Shown here: piece by piece, positions 1 through 9,404 of the stretch
Layout: the number at the start of each line of letters is the position of its first letter
How positions within the stretch are numbered: the stretch's first letter is position 1
Assembly: GCF_008806345.1 (NCBI RefSeq)
Contig: NZ_VZZJ01000013.1
Coordinates: 82,448-146,447 of the forward strand
DNA from: Methylobacterium planeticum
GTDB lineage: Bacteria; Pseudomonadota; Alphaproteobacteria; Rhizobiales; Beijerinckiaceae
DNA: 64,000 bases
Direction: 5' to 3'
Notes under the pieces: generated by a model
What the model was told of the DNA's origin: nothing
What the model saw: the letters and a program-made list of their open reading frames with translations, nothing else
Databases searched by the model: none
Translations under genes and position numbers: made by a program

Positions 1-165
1 GCGGCGGCGCCTCTTCGCCCGCGGCGGCGCCTCGCCGCCGGCACCCTGCGTATGCGCCGCGACGTTGTCAGGCCCGCCGCCGGTGCTAGGCTGCCCGGAT
101 CGGCCGCGGCTGGCGGCCTCGATGCCGGGGCGTTTTCCCCGCGCCGCACGGCGAGGTGAGGGCCG

Positions 166-492
166 ATGAGTGCGCACCCGAGTCGATCCGCCGAGGAATG
201 GGGCCGGATCATCGCCGACGCCTACGCGGCCCAGACCCGGCCGCCGCTGACGCCCCAGCTCCTCGAGGACGTGCGCGGCATCGTGGTCGAGGCCGTCCGG
301 GAGGCGGAGGCGTCCGGCGCCGCGGAGGCCGAGTGGTGCGAGCGGGTCAACCTCGTGCTGGACCGGGGCGAGATGTCCCTGCATGCGGCGGTGGGACCGC
401 GGCTCGCCGCGATCGACGACGCGGCCGGGGCCGCCGTCATGGCGCACCGCTCGGAGGCGGGGCGGCCCTTGCGGGCCTTCGGCGGACAATAG
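166..492 (+). CDS. Small conserved-looking protein of unknown function
   Basis: 108-residue cytoplasmic protein with no signal peptide or membrane segment. It starts at ATG behind a GGTGAGGG-type ribosome site and ends 82 nt before the folate gene. The sequence is rich in Ala, Glu and Arg and looks mostly helical, with codon use like its neighbours. I recognise no domain. Its position and strand suggest co-transcription with the 5-formyltetrahydrofolate cyclo-ligase downstream, but that is inference only. Confidence 0.6.
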   Translation: MSAHPSRSAEEWGRIIADAYAAQTRPPLTPQLLEDVRGIVVEAVREAEASGAAEAEWCERVNLVLDRGEMSLHAAVGPRLAAIDDAAGAAVMAHRSEAGRPLRAFGGQ

Positions 493-574
493 GGAGCCCC
501 TCGGGTCGCGGGCGGGCGCTTGCGAGCGCACGAAGCGGTCGCGCAGGGCGCAGAGGCGGGATGGGAGCGGCGCG

Positions 575-1186
575 ATGGATGACCTGACCAAGGCCCCGGA
601 CCACGATCCGGCCCCCCCGGACCCGGACGCGGACTGGCCCGCGATCCGCGACTGGCGCAAGGCGACGCGGACCCGGCTGATCGCCGAGCGCATCGCAATC
701 CCGGCCCCGGACCGTGCCGCCCGGAGCGAGCGGATCGACCGGGCCCTCGCCGCCGCCCTCGAGGCCCGGCCCAGCCGGCTGATCGGCTTCTACTGGCCCT
801 TCCGCGGCGAGTACGACCCGCGGGGCCTCCTGGCCGCGCTGCGCGAGCGCGGCGCCCACCTCGCCCTGCCGGTGATCGTCGAGCGCGGGCGCCCCCTGGT
901 CTTCCGCGCCTGGGCGCCCGGGAGCCTGATGACGGAGGGCGTCTGGAACATCCCGGTGCCGGAGGCCGGCGACACCGTCCAGCCCGACCTGCTGATCGTG
1001 CCCCTCGTCGGCTTCGATCGCCGGACCTACCGCCTCGGCTACGGCGGCGGCTTCTACGACCGCACCATCGCGGCGATGCCGGCGCGGCCGCGCACCCTCG
1101 GGGTCGGCTTCGCGCTGGGGCAGCTGGAGACGATCTACCCCCAGCCCCACGACATCGCCCTCGACGCCGTGATCACCGATGCCTGA
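575..1186 (+). CDS. 5-formyltetrahydrofolate cyclo-ligase
   Basis: 203-residue enzyme that uses ATP to convert 5-formyltetrahydrofolate to 5,10-methenyltetrahydrofolate, recycling folate in the cytoplasm. The family hallmark GYGGGFYDR lies near residues 150-158, and the P-V-P-x-x-x-G-x-D context (IVPLVGFD) precedes it. The frame is open upstream to 383, but the ATG at 575 is preferred: the upstream part is Arg-rich and overlaps the 166-492 gene in another frame, while the family normally begins about 15-25 residues before the R-x-x-x-R helix seen here. Length is normal for the family. Confidence 0.9.
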   Translation: MDDLTKAPDHDPAPPDPDADWPAIRDWRKATRTRLIAERIAIPAPDRAARSERIDRALAAALEARPSRLIGFYWPFRGEYDPRGLLAALRERGAHLALPVIVERGRPLVFRAWAPGSLMTEGVWNIPVPEAGDTVQPDLLIVPLVGFDRRTYRLGYGGGFYDRTIAAMPARPRTLGVGFALGQLETIYPQPHDIALDAVITDA

Positions 1187-1334
1187 CCCGCGGGACCGGC
1201 TGCGCCGGCGCGGCGGCACCGCAGCCGCGGGTGATTCGCCGCGGCCCCGTTGCGCCGACCGCCACCCGCCCGAATCCCCGTCTTGAATCCTCACCCTGCC
1301 CAATCGCCCTGCCCTCCTGCTCCCACGCCCGCCC

Positions 1335-1430
1335 ATGACCCTCAGCTCGGCGCACCGCATCGGCCTCCTGCTGTTCCTCCTGCTGCTGCCGCCGATCACC
1401 TACGGCGTGGCGGCCTGGCTGCTGCTGTGA
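1335..1430 (+). CDS. 31-residue single-span membrane peptide
   Basis: A very short frame starting ATG-ACC-CTC. After a polar start of 8-9 residues it is almost one hydrophobic helix (GLLLFLLLLPPITYG and on to WLLL). It lies alone between the folate gene and the lipoprotein gene. Small one-helix proteins of this kind are common in Methylobacterium genomes. Short length leaves doubt that it is translated. Confidence 0.4.
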   Translation: MTLSSAHRIGLLLFLLLLPPITYGVAAWLLL

Positions 1431-1596
1431 TCGGGCGGCCGGCCCTCCCCGTCCGGGGCCGCCGGCGCGACCGCGGAAATTTCGCGCCCCGCCCCCCGCG
1501 CGGCGCCATATTTTGCGCGCGAGTGATCGGGTATTGCTGGGTCTTCGCGTGCGGAAGCGGTTCGCTGCGCCGTCTCGCGCCTCGGAACGGGGGCTC

Positions 1597-2244
1597 ATGG
1601 TGAAGTCGTTACTCGTCGCAGCGCTGCCGATTCTGCTCCTCGGCGGCTGCATCAGCACCGATTCCGATCCGCTGGCCCTCGGCCGCGGCGGCGCACCGGG
1701 CGTGGCCCCGGCCGCCCTGGCACAGGCCGCGCCGCCGGAGCCGGCCGCCGCCATGCCGGGGCAACTCCTGCCGCAGGCCAATGCCCCGTCCCGCGTCGCC
1801 GGGGTCGATCCCTACGCCGCCCTGTCGCGGGCGGACGCGATCCAGGCCCGGGTCTCCACCCGGGCGGCGACCTACGAGGCCCCGCCCGACACCCCGCCCG
1901 CGCGGCGCTCCGTCAGCGGCTCGGCCCTCGCCTCGGCCGATCCCGAGCAGCCCGTCCCGGCCGCCGGCCTCGGCCACATGATGGCGATGGCGCCCGGCGG
2001 CGCGCCGGCCCGCACCGCCGTGGCGCAGGCGGAAGCGATCCATTCCGGCCCGACCGCGACGGTCGAGGCCCGCGCCGCCAAGGAGCAGCGGGCGCAGGAC
2101 CAGCGCAACAAGCGCTTCGATTCCGAGGTGCGGCGCGTCACCGCCTCGGTCTGCGCGGAATGCGGGCCGGCCCCGGCCCGCGGCAGGCGGACGCGGCCCG
2201 CCCCCGTTCCGGATCCGGCGGAGGTCGCGCCCGACGCGGAGTGA
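1597..2244 (+). CDS. Predicted lipoprotein, Ala/Pro-rich
   Basis: 215-residue secreted lipoprotein. The ATG at 1597 gives a short positive N-terminus, a hydrophobic core and the lipobox LLGGC with Cys18, so the mature protein should be lipid-anchored in the envelope. The rest is low-complexity, rich in Ala, Pro and Arg, probably disordered. The frame stays open upstream to 1513, but the earlier start would bury the signal peptide, so 1597 is chosen. I recognise no domain and no partner gene. Confidence 0.65.
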   Translation: MVKSLLVAALPILLLGGCISTDSDPLALGRGGAPGVAPAALAQAAPPEPAAAMPGQLLPQANAPSRVAGVDPYAALSRADAIQARVSTRAATYEAPPDTPPARRSVSGSALASADPEQPVPAAGLGHMMAMAPGGAPARTAVAQAEAIHSGPTATVEARAAKEQRAQDQRNKRFDSEVRRVTASVCAECGPAPARGRRTRPAPVPDPAEVAPDAE

Positions 2245-2314
2245 TCCGCCGGGCCGGCACCCGGTTCCCGGCGCCTCCCAGACGCCTCCCGTCCTGACCC
2301 GTCCGCGAGGCGGC

Positions 2315-2578
2315 CTAGCGGCGCGCGGGTGCCACGATCGTGCCGGTCGCCCCGGTCGGGGCCGGCTGCGTCATCCGATTGCGGTTGTTCTGCATCATCC
2401 GGGTGTTGGCGCCCGAGGTCTGCTGCTGCTGGCTCGCCGTGCCCTGCGCCTGCCCGGCCAGGGAATTGTTGATGCTGTTGAGGTTCGAGCTCGGCGCGCC
2501 CTGGGCCAGGGCCGGGGCGGACGAGGCCGCCGCGGCGGCACCGAGAAGCGCGAAGGCGACGAGTGTTGGCGCGCGCAT
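2315..2578 (-). CDS. Small periplasmic protein with Gln/Asn-rich body
   Basis: 87 residues. The first 25 form a clear Sec signal peptide ending APALAQ. The mature part is short, rich in Asn, Gln, Ser and Thr, and carries a QQQQ stretch, so it is likely disordered. A good ribosome site (AGGAGGG) sits 6 nt before the ATG at 2578, which decides the start against the longer open frame to 2788. Function unknown. Confidence 0.65.
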   Translation of the reverse strand: MRAPTLVAFALLGAAAAASSAPALAQGAPSSNLNSINNSLAGQAQGTASQQQQTSGANTRMMQNNRNRMTQPAPTGATGTIVAPARR

Positions 2579-2886
2579 GGCGGCCCTCCTGGTTTGGTGT
2601 GCGGCCTGCAACGACGACGCGCCGGCATCGGGCAGGTTCCCGGCCGGTCCGACGGGATCCGGGCGCCACGGGCCAGGGTGATCCGGACCCTGTCCCCGCG
2701 GGCTGCAGAATAGCGCGCCGGGATCACGTCCGCTCAAGCACCATAATGCAAGGAAGACAGGTCTCGGCGTCCTGACGCGCCATCGCATGCGCGCTCTGCA
2801 TGACTGGAATGTGGGATCTGGTATGCCAAAACGGGGCGCGGGCTGTCATGAATGCTGCAACGCAAACGCCTCACGGGATCCGCACC

Positions 2887-3108
2887 ATGATCGCTCTCAT
2901 CCTCGCCACCGTCGCTGCCGGCGCCGTCAACGTCGCCCTGGTCGCCGTCCTGGCCGACCGCCTCGGCCCGAAGACCGACGCGTCCGCCGCGGCCGGCGAG
3001 CTCGTCGCCCTCAACGGGGCCGCGTCCGGCCCGGCCAAGCCCATCGCAGCCAAGCCCGCCTTCGCCGGCAACGAGAATGCCCTGGCGGCCGCGGCCCGCG
3101 CCGCCTGA
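2887..3108 (+). CDS. Small inner-membrane protein
   Basis: 73 residues from the ATG at 2887. One hydrophobic segment covers roughly residues 2-22, followed by a short Ala-rich soluble tail with several Lys. This resembles small one-span proteins of unknown role common in Hyphomicrobiales. An earlier start at 2800 is possible but adds an unlikely hydrophilic leader. A strong terminator-like hairpin lies 50 nt downstream. Confidence 0.5.
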   Translation: MIALILATVAAGAVNVALVAVLADRLGPKTDASAAAGELVALNGAASGPAKPIAAKPAFAGNENALAAAARAA

Positions 3109-3158
3109 GCGCGCCGACGCCGCGTTTCAAGGGCTTTCCGCAGCCCGGTTGACGATCG

Positions 3159-3187
3159 GCCCTGCCGGGTTCCCGGCGGGGCTTTTT
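3159..3187 (+). terminator. Rho-independent terminator
   Basis: A 10-bp stem (CCCTGCCGGG pairing with CCCGGCGGGG, one G-U pair) with a 2-nt loop is followed directly by TTTTT. It would end the transcript of the small membrane protein at 2887-3108. Confidence 0.75.
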
Positions 3188-3377
3188 CGTGCCCGGGCCG
3201 CGGCGATGCCGACCCCGGCACCCGAGACCGGCCGGCGCGGACGTCGCGGCGCTGCCCGGCACCACGATGCGGATCGGCCGCTCCTTCGGGGAGATCGGGC
3301 GCCCCGTGGTGGCAGGGCCCCCGCCGGCACCCGCGCGATGCCCGGGCAGGTCGCCGTGCCGATCGCGGGCGGCGGGC

Positions 3378-3575
3378 TCAGTGCGTCCGCCCGGCGTACA
3401 TCGACCAGGGGTTCGGCGCGTAGGGGCCCGGCACCTCGGCGTCGGCCGGCACCTGCGGGGCCGGCGCCTCGCGCTCGACATCCTCGAGCGCGTGGACGAC
3501 GAGCGCGTGGGCGTCGGCGTTCTGGGCGACGATGACGCGGAGCGCTGCAACGAGCTGATCGTGGACGTCCGACAT
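3378..3575 (-). CDS. 65-residue hypothetical protein
   Basis: Starts at ATG 3575 with GGAGG eight bases upstream. The first 35 residues look like an amphipathic helix (Met-Ser-Asp-Val-His..., with regular Leu, Val and Ala), followed by a Pro-rich tail. No signal peptide and no recognised domain. Codon use fits the genome. It stands alone between two gaps. Confidence 0.55.
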   Translation of the reverse strand: MSDVHDQLVAALRVIVAQNADAHALVVHALEDVEREAPAPQVPADAEVPGPYAPNPWSMYAGRTH

Positions 3576-4102
3576 GATCCGGTCCTCCGGGGAGACGCGG
3601 CGAGATGTGGCCCAGACGGGGCCGTGACGCTGTGCGGATCCTCACCTGAGCCGGCCCGGGCCGGCCGCATCCCCGTGCGCCCGGACACGCCGCGGCCCGC
3701 CGGAGTTCGACGCCGGACGGCGACCGGACCGGCGGCCTCCTCCGCCCATCCGCGGATCGGCACAGGCCCCCGAGCGTCGGCCCGGGATTGCCGCGCCGCC
3801 CGTCCCCGCACGCGTTCCGGCATCGCGGCCTGGCGGCCGAGCAGGGCACCATGGCCACCGGCCGCGCGTCGCCGTGTTGAGGGGAAAGCGCGCGCGACCG
3901 GTGGCTGCCGCCCCGGTGCGTCGCCGGGGTGCGCGCAGCAGCATGGGGGGCGAGCGTTGCCCGCATGTGTCCGGAACCGGGGCGCGACGGCGCGGCCGGC
4001 CCCGGCGCGCGGAGACGGCCGCGCGCCATCCGCCGGATCCGCTCGCGCAGGCTCCGAGGTCCGGCTGCGACGGCCGCGACGACAGGGAGCATCGATCCTC
4101 GC
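3576..4102. other. Gene-free stretch
   Basis: About 530 nt of very GC-rich DNA. Frames are open on both strands but show no ribosome site, start or sensible protein composition. I see no repeat or RNA gene in it. Confidence 0.4.
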
Positions 4103-5422
4103 TCACCGTGCGGTCGCGGAGGCCGCCTCGCGCTCCTGCGGATGCTCCCGCGCCGGCATCCGGCACCGCCGCACGGCCTCGCGCACATGCGACACGAGGA
4201 GGGTGACGAGGCGCATCTCCGTGCTCTCCGCACGCCCGAGCGCCTCGGCCCGGATCGCCGCCGCCGCGATCGCGTCCGCCTCGGCGACGAGGTCGTCCAG
4301 CGCGCGCGGCTCCGCATCGGGCACGGCCAGCCAGATCTCCAGGAGCCGCATGACGCGGGTCGGCGGCTGGCGCGGGCGCAGGCGCTGGTACAGGGCGGCC
4401 CCCGCCGCGCCCATCGAGGCCATGCCGCTCGCCACCAGCCCCAGCCAGTAGACCGCGTTCTGCATCTGGTCGGACAAGCTCGGCAGGTTGCCGGAGAGGT
4501 AGGCCGCGGTGCCGGTGTGGATCGGCAGCGCCTGCGTCTTGTCATCCGGGTCCGGTGCCTCGATGCCGGCCAAATCCCTGTCGAGGGCCGCGAGCCTGGA
4601 CTTGTCCGTCAGGACCTCGCGGGTGATCTCGCCGGCCAACCAGTCCGGCATCGCGGCGGTGGCGGCCAGCCGGTAGCTCACCGACAGCGTCGTGATGTCG
4701 TCGCCGGGCGACGGCAGCGAGCCCTGGAAGGTGCCCTTGGGGACGTCGAGGGTCTCCAGGACGGGCTGCTCCTTGGCGATGGCCGCAGCCTCGTCGATCT
4801 CGAAGGTCCTCGGCCGGTCCTCGCCGCCCTTCCGCAGGGCCGCGTAGAGCGAGAGCCACGCCCCGCTCGCGGCCGGCGCCACGACGAAGAGCACGTCGAC
4901 CTCCCGCCGCCGCACGGCCTCCGGCAATTGCTCCAGGGTGAACACGCGCCGCCGCACGGTCTCCGGCGGGACGGCGTAGTGCTGGAGGATCAGATCCAGG
5001 AGCTTGGCATCGAGGGGCCGGCCGTCGAGCAGGCCGACGGCGTGCCCGCGCAGCGCCCGCACGCCGTCGATGCGGCCGGCCGGGGCCACGAACACCACGG
5101 CGTCGCGGCGCAGGATGGCGAGGGTCTGGCTGTTCTGGCCGGCCCCGTCGCTGCGCACGATGGCGAGATCGCTGCTGCGGGTGTCGAGCGACGCCGCGGC
5201 GGCCGCGAGGTCGGGCACCGGCGCGGTTCGGATCCGCACGCGCGGGTGCTCGGCCGCGAAGACCTGCGCCAGGGCCGATGCGGCGCGCCGGCCCTCCGGG
5301 TTCGCCGGCACCGCGATGCTGAGGGTGAGCAGCCCGAGCAGGAGGTGGATCACCGCCGCGGCGGCGGCCGAGCCCAGGATGACCAGGCCCACCACGAGGA
5401 GCGTGACCGCGCGACGTCTCAT
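4103..5422 (-). CDS. NMT1/TAXI-type solute-binding protein with membrane anchors
   Basis: 439 residues. A hydrophobic N-terminal span (about residues 5-35) is followed by a periplasmic-binding-protein fold of the TAXI/NMT1-like type (paired lobes with SDLAIVRSDG and a central VGLLDGRP-type segment). A second hydrophobic span lies near residues 325-345, and a helical cytoplasmic tail ends the protein. Free TAXI proteins are normally secreted without a second span, so this looks like a membrane-tethered binding or sensor protein. No TRAP permease gene is adjacent. The start is set by the ATG at 5422 with AGGAAC upstream. Ligand unknown. Confidence 0.65.
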   Translation of the reverse strand: MRRRAVTLLVVGLVILGSAAAAAVIHLLLGLLTLSIAVPANPEGRRAASALAQVFAAEHPRVRIRTAPVPDLAAAAASLDTRSSDLAIVRSDGAGQNSQTLAILRRDAVVFVAPAGRIDGVRALRGHAVGLLDGRPLDAKLLDLILQHYAVPPETVRRRVFTLEQLPEAVRRREVDVLFVVAPAASGAWLSLYAALRKGGEDRPRTFEIDEAAAIAKEQPVLETLDVPKGTFQGSLPSPGDDITTLSVSYRLAATAAMPDWLAGEITREVLTDKSRLAALDRDLAGIEAPDPDDKTQALPIHTGTAAYLSGNLPSLSDQMQNAVYWLGLVASGMASMGAAGAALYQRLRPRQPPTRVMRLLEIWLAVPDAEPRALDDLVAEADAIAAAAIRAEALGRAESTEMRLVTLLVSHVREAVRRCRMPAREHPQEREAASATAR

Positions 5423-6151
5423 CGTTCCTGTTCCGCTATTCGAGAGGCCGGGATCGTGGGGCGAGGATGCAACCTCCGGTCTCATCAGATCCCTCGCCGG
5501 ATCAATCCCCCGTGCGATGACAAGGGACGACGGAGGCGGGATTGCGACGGGCCGCCGGATGCCGGACGGTCGGGTGGCCTTGTTCGGCCACTCGCGTGGC
5601 GGCGGCTGCACCGACCGACCGGCCGGAGGGCGCCACCCGGTGCCCCGGCCTCATGCGTGCGGCCTCATGGGACGGCCTCATGGGCGCGGATGGGCCTGCG
5701 CCTGATCCTCGCATGCCCTTCAAAATCGCAAATCGCGCAGGGCCTTGGCGTCGATCCGGCGACGTGCCGTCGAAACCGTCCCCGGTCCTCCGCGCGTTGG
5801 CCCCGACGGCGCGGCAGCCGGCGGGTGCCCAGGCGCGCTTGGCGACGGCGCTGAACCGACGGGCCGAGCGCGGACAACCCGCCAGCCCCCAGGTCTCAAG
5901 GCTCAGTTGCAGTTTTGCCACAATCCCCACATCCGGAACGCGGCCGCCCTGCGGGAGATCCGGGTCCGGACGCGATCGGTTCGATAAAAGCAACTTGCCG
6001 GGCAGAGACTTAAGCGATCAGACCCGTTTCTTTGAAAGATTCGAATCTAGACCAGTTTATACCGGCTCTAAAACACCGGCGTTGCGGATGAAATCACGTC
6101 TGACTAGCAGCGAAACAAGATTAGTTTCCATCGTTGCGTCGTGGCGACCAC
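5423..6151. other. Gene-free stretch, promoter region of the TonB receptor
   Basis: Divergent upstream region between the binding-protein gene and the receptor gene. Up to about 5980 it is ordinary GC-rich DNA with no convincing gene. From about 5985 to 6130 the AT content rises sharply, as expected of a promoter, and includes the palindrome listed separately. Confidence 0.5.
6037..6048. promoter_or_regulatory. Perfect 12-bp palindrome upstream of TonB receptor
   Basis: AGATTCGAATCT is a perfect inverted repeat in the AT-rich region 104 bp before the receptor start. It could be an operator for an iron-responsive regulator, but it does not clearly match a known iron box, so the role is inference. 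Confidence 0.3.
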
Positions 6152-8464
6152 ATGACCGGTATTCGCATCATGCTTCCAACGGAAGGCGTCAGCCGCCGAA
6201 TCCCGCGCGCCCAGCGCACGTTGCCGACAGGCATCGCGATCGCGGTCCTGCTTGCGGGGATCGGTTCGGCCGAGGCGCAGGCCTCGAAGCCGCCGGGCAC
6301 CTCGAACACCCCGAGCGCGGCCGGGGCTGCGGAAGCCGGGTCGGTCAGGCTCGACGAGCTGTCGGTCGAGGCGCAGCAGCCGACCTTCGGCACGACGGGG
6401 TTCGTGGCGACGCGCTCGACCGCGGGCATGAAGGGCAACGACTCGATCCTGCAGACACCGGCCACCGTCAGCGTCATCACCCGCGAGGAGCTCGACGTCC
6501 GCGGCGTGCAGGACCTCAACACGGCCGTCGCCTACACGCCCAACATCCAGGCGGTCGATTATCCCGGCGGACAGGGCGGCCCGACCTTCACCCTGCGCGG
6601 CTTCAACGCCAACAATTTCGACAATGTCTACGAGGACGGGTTGCGCTACGGCTTCAACTCGTTCGACCAGAACGTCGAGCCCTACGCCTACGAGCGCATC
6701 GACGTGATCAAGGGCCCGATCTCGGTGCTCTACGGTGCCGGCCAGCCCGGCGGCATCATCAACCTCGTGTCGAAGCGCCCGAGCTTCACGCCCTTCAACG
6801 AGGTGTTCCTTCAGGGCGGCAACCGAAATCGGATCCAGGCCGGTTTCGACCTGACCGGGCCGGTCGAGGGCGCACCGCAATTCGCCTATCGGATCACCGG
6901 CCTCATCCGGAACGCCGACAGCCAGTTCCGCTACACGCCGGACGACCGCACCTTCATCGCCCCGGCCGTGACGTGGCGGCCGGATGCCGACACCTCGCTG
7001 ACGGTGCTGGCCAAATACGCCGAGTTCCGCGGCGGGGGCTCCGAGCAGAGCCTGCCGATCGTCGGCTCGATCATCCCGAGCAGCCGGGGCTTCTACCAGC
7101 GCGACCTCTTCGTCGGACAACCGAACTTCAACACGGGCTTCCTCGAGAACAAGGAGATCGGCTACGTCCTCGACCATACCTTCGCGCCCGGATGGCTCCT
7201 GCACTCGGCCTTCCGGGCCTTCGAGACCACCTCGAAATTCGATGCCGTCGGCGCATCCCCGGCCACGACCCCCGCGAGCTTCCTCGCCGTCTCGGTCTTT
7301 CCCTATCTCAGGGATCAATCGAGCCAGGGGCTGCTCGCCGACAACCACGTCGAGGGCCAGTTCGCGACGCTCGACATCCAGCACAACGTGGTCTTCGGCG
7401 TCGACTTCCAGAACTACTACCGCCGCGACGCGCGCACCTACCCGAACGGCTATCCCACGGCCGCGGCCAACCGCCTGATCGATCTCTACAATCCGATCTA
7501 CAACCTCGCGATCGCCTTCCCGCAGCGGACGAACTTCTCGGCCCGCGCGCTCCAGCAGCAGACCGGCCTCTACGCCCAGGACCAGATGCGGTGGAACGGC
7601 TTCATCCTGACGGGGAGCCTGCGCAATGACTGGGTCGACCAGGAGATCCGCAGCACCTTCAACTTCCCGAACCTGCCCTTGCCGACGCTGAACCGGACCA
7701 CGATCGACCAGCAGAGCTTCTCGGCCCTGAGCTACCGCGTGGGGTTGGGCTACGAGTTCGACTTCGGCGTCGTGCCCTACGCCTCCTACTCCACCTCGTT
7801 CAACCCGCAGATCGCGGGGCAGCGCGCCGACGGATCGGCGCTGAGCCCGCGGGAGGCGACCCAGGTGGAGGGCGGCGTCAAATGGCAGCCCCCGGGCAGC
7901 AACGCCCTCTACACCGCCTCGTATTTCGAGATCACGCAGACCAACATTCCGCTGGCGGATCCGCTGAACCCCGGCTTCTTCATCCAGACCGGCGAGGCGG
8001 TGGCCAAGGGTTTCGAACTGGAGGGCAAGGCCAACCTGTTCGAAGGCTTCAACCTCATCGTCGGCTTCGCGCATCTCGACACGAAGGTGACCAGGAACCC
8101 GTCCGATCCGACGCTCGTCGGCAACCGGCTCGCCAACGCCCCGGCCAACACCCTCTCGCTCTTCGCGGACTACACCTTCCCGATCGGATCGCCGTTCGGC
8201 GGCTTCCGCGCGGGCGCGGGCGTGCGCTACGTCGGCGCCCGCACGGATGCGACCAATGTCGACTACGTCCCGGGCTACGCCCTGGTCGACGCCTCGCTCA
8301 GCTACGATCTCGCCCGCATCGACCCCTCGTGGAAGGGGGCGACCCTGTCGGTGAACGCGACCAACCTGTTCGATCAGCGGTATTTCACCTCCGGCTTCTA
8401 CACGGGCTACGTCTTCGAAGGCTTCCGGCGCAGCGTATTCGGAACCCTGACCTATCGCTGGTAG
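6152..8464 (+). CDS. TonB-dependent siderophore receptor
   Basis: 770-residue outer-membrane receptor of the FhuA/FpvA type that imports ferric siderophores with energy from TonB. A signal peptide of about 45 residues ends near SAEAQA. The plug domain (about residues 85-240) contains the usual TPATVSVITREELD, the LRGFN segment and IKGPISVLYG. A 22-strand barrel follows and ends with the aromatic terminus TYRW needed for barrel assembly. The ATG at 6152 is chosen over an upstream TTG at 6134; the ribosome site is weak for both. No siderophore or TonB genes are nearby. Length is normal. Confidence 0.9.
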   Translation: MTGIRIMLPTEGVSRRIPRAQRTLPTGIAIAVLLAGIGSAEAQASKPPGTSNTPSAAGAAEAGSVRLDELSVEAQQPTFGTTGFVATRSTAGMKGNDSILQTPATVSVITREELDVRGVQDLNTAVAYTPNIQAVDYPGGQGGPTFTLRGFNANNFDNVYEDGLRYGFNSFDQNVEPYAYERIDVIKGPISVLYGAGQPGGIINLVSKRPSFTPFNEVFLQGGNRNRIQAGFDLTGPVEGAPQFAYRITGLIRNADSQFRYTPDDRTFIAPAVTWRPDADTSLTVLAKYAEFRGGGSEQSLPIVGSIIPSSRGFYQRDLFVGQPNFNTGFLENKEIGYVLDHTFAPGWLLHSAFRAFETTSKFDAVGASPATTPASFLAVSVFPYLRDQSSQGLLADNHVEGQFATLDIQHNVVFGVDFQNYYRRDARTYPNGYPTAAANRLIDLYNPIYNLAIAFPQRTNFSARALQQQTGLYAQDQMRWNGFILTGSLRNDWVDQEIRSTFNFPNLPLPTLNRTTIDQQSFSALSYRVGLGYEFDFGVVPYASYSTSFNPQIAGQRADGSALSPREATQVEGGVKWQPPGSNALYTASYFEITQTNIPLADPLNPGFFIQTGEAVAKGFELEGKANLFEGFNLIVGFAHLDTKVTRNPSDPTLVGNRLANAPANTLSLFADYTFPIGSPFGGFRAGAGVRYVGARTDATNVDYVPGYALVDASLSYDLARIDPSWKGATLSVNATNLFDQRYFTSGFYTGYVFEGFRRSVFGTLTYRW

Positions 8465-9018
8465 GAAGCGCCGTCACGGCCCCCCGACATCGATCGCCCC
8501 GACGGGAACCGCATCCCGGCTGCGCGCGGCAGCGCCCGGCGTTGGCCGCCGCCGCTCCCGCCACTGCCACCGCCGCTGCCCTGAGGCACCGCGCCCGAGG
8601 GCTGGGCGGCATCGCGAGGCCGGGCGAGCAGCAGCCTGTGCACGAACGCCTTCCGCGGACAGGCAGGCCGGCGTTGCGCGCTGGCTCCTCGGCGTGTCCG
8701 TGTGCGGCAGAACGGCCGAGCCGCGCCGGAGGTCCCCTCGAGAGCGTCGCCGCAGCATGGCGGGGATCGGGTCGGACACCGACGATCCCGCGGCCGAAAT
8801 CCCGCGATCCGCATGAGGCGACGGACGGAGTGTGACATCGGTCACAGATCCGGCCCGCCGAAGCGCCCACCAAGGCGATCAGCCATTGCGGTTCGCCTGC
8901 CGGCGTCGCGTCGATCTCGTCCATCGTCGCTGGCATCAGCGTTGCCGATATCGGGAAGCGCCGCCCGTCCTCGTGCCATTTGCGGACGAGTCCCGGTCGG
9001 CTGTCCAGGATTGAGCCG
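8465..9018. other. Gene-free stretch
   Basis: About 550 nt. Several overlapping frames are open but are Arg/Pro/Gly-rich shadows without ribosome sites. The only clear structure is the CRP-type palindrome at 8831-8846. Confidence 0.4.
8831..8846. promoter_or_regulatory. CRP-type palindrome TGTGAC-N4-GTCACA
   Basis: The 16-bp sequence fits the CRP/FNR-family consensus TGTGA-N6-TCACA exactly, with perfect dyad symmetry. It lies in a gene-free gap, 173 bp before the small gene at 9019. Binding is inference; a single site can arise by chance. Confidence 0.4.
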
Positions 9019-9297
9019 ATGCCTGTCCTTCAAGCACCACCTCGGATCGAGCCCCAGGGCCTCGCAGGCCGGCGCGCCGTGGCCGCCGCCAACGCGAGAT
9101 GGTTTCGTGCCCTGGCCTGGCGAGCGTTGCGTGACGGCCATCCGAACGGGGCGCTACGCGCGGCCAATGCCCGCGCCGCCGCCTGGATCGTCATCCGGCA
9201 GGCCCAACGAGACGCCCTCGTCCGTCACATGGCAAGGGCGGCGCTCGGAACGCCGTTGCCTCCTCGGCAAGCCGACGCCTGCTCCCCGGCCGCGTAG
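9019..9297 (+). CDS. 92-residue hypothetical protein
   Basis: ATG at 9019 with AGGA eight bases upstream. The protein is basic and helical, with regularly spaced Ala, Arg and Trp (ARWFRALAWRALRDG and onward). It has no signal peptide. I do not recognise it. Composition is more protein-like than the surrounding shadow frames. Confidence 0.4.
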   Translation: MPVLQAPPRIEPQGLAGRRAVAAANARWFRALAWRALRDGHPNGALRAANARAAAWIVIRQAQRDALVRHMARAALGTPLPPRQADACSPAA

Positions 9298-9404
9298 GGC
9301 GCGGCGATGCGGCGCCGCGGCCCCGGTGTGTGGTTCGCTGTACAAGCGACGTGGAAATGGTTAACAAAAGCCTAACGAATCATCTTCGCGGGAGCGAATC
9401 GGTG

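Noticed and set aside
493..574. 6S RNA upstream of the folate gene, as in many proteobacteria
   Set aside because: The gap is only 82 nt, too short for 6S RNA, and no fitting long hairpin is visible.
3929..5854. A plus-strand frame of 640 codons opposite the binding protein
   Set aside because: Composition is not protein-like, and the minus-strand gene has a start, ribosome site and fold pattern.
6104..8074. A minus-strand frame of 650 codons opposite the TonB receptor
   Set aside because: Shadow; the receptor on the plus strand has signal peptide, plug and aromatic C-terminus.
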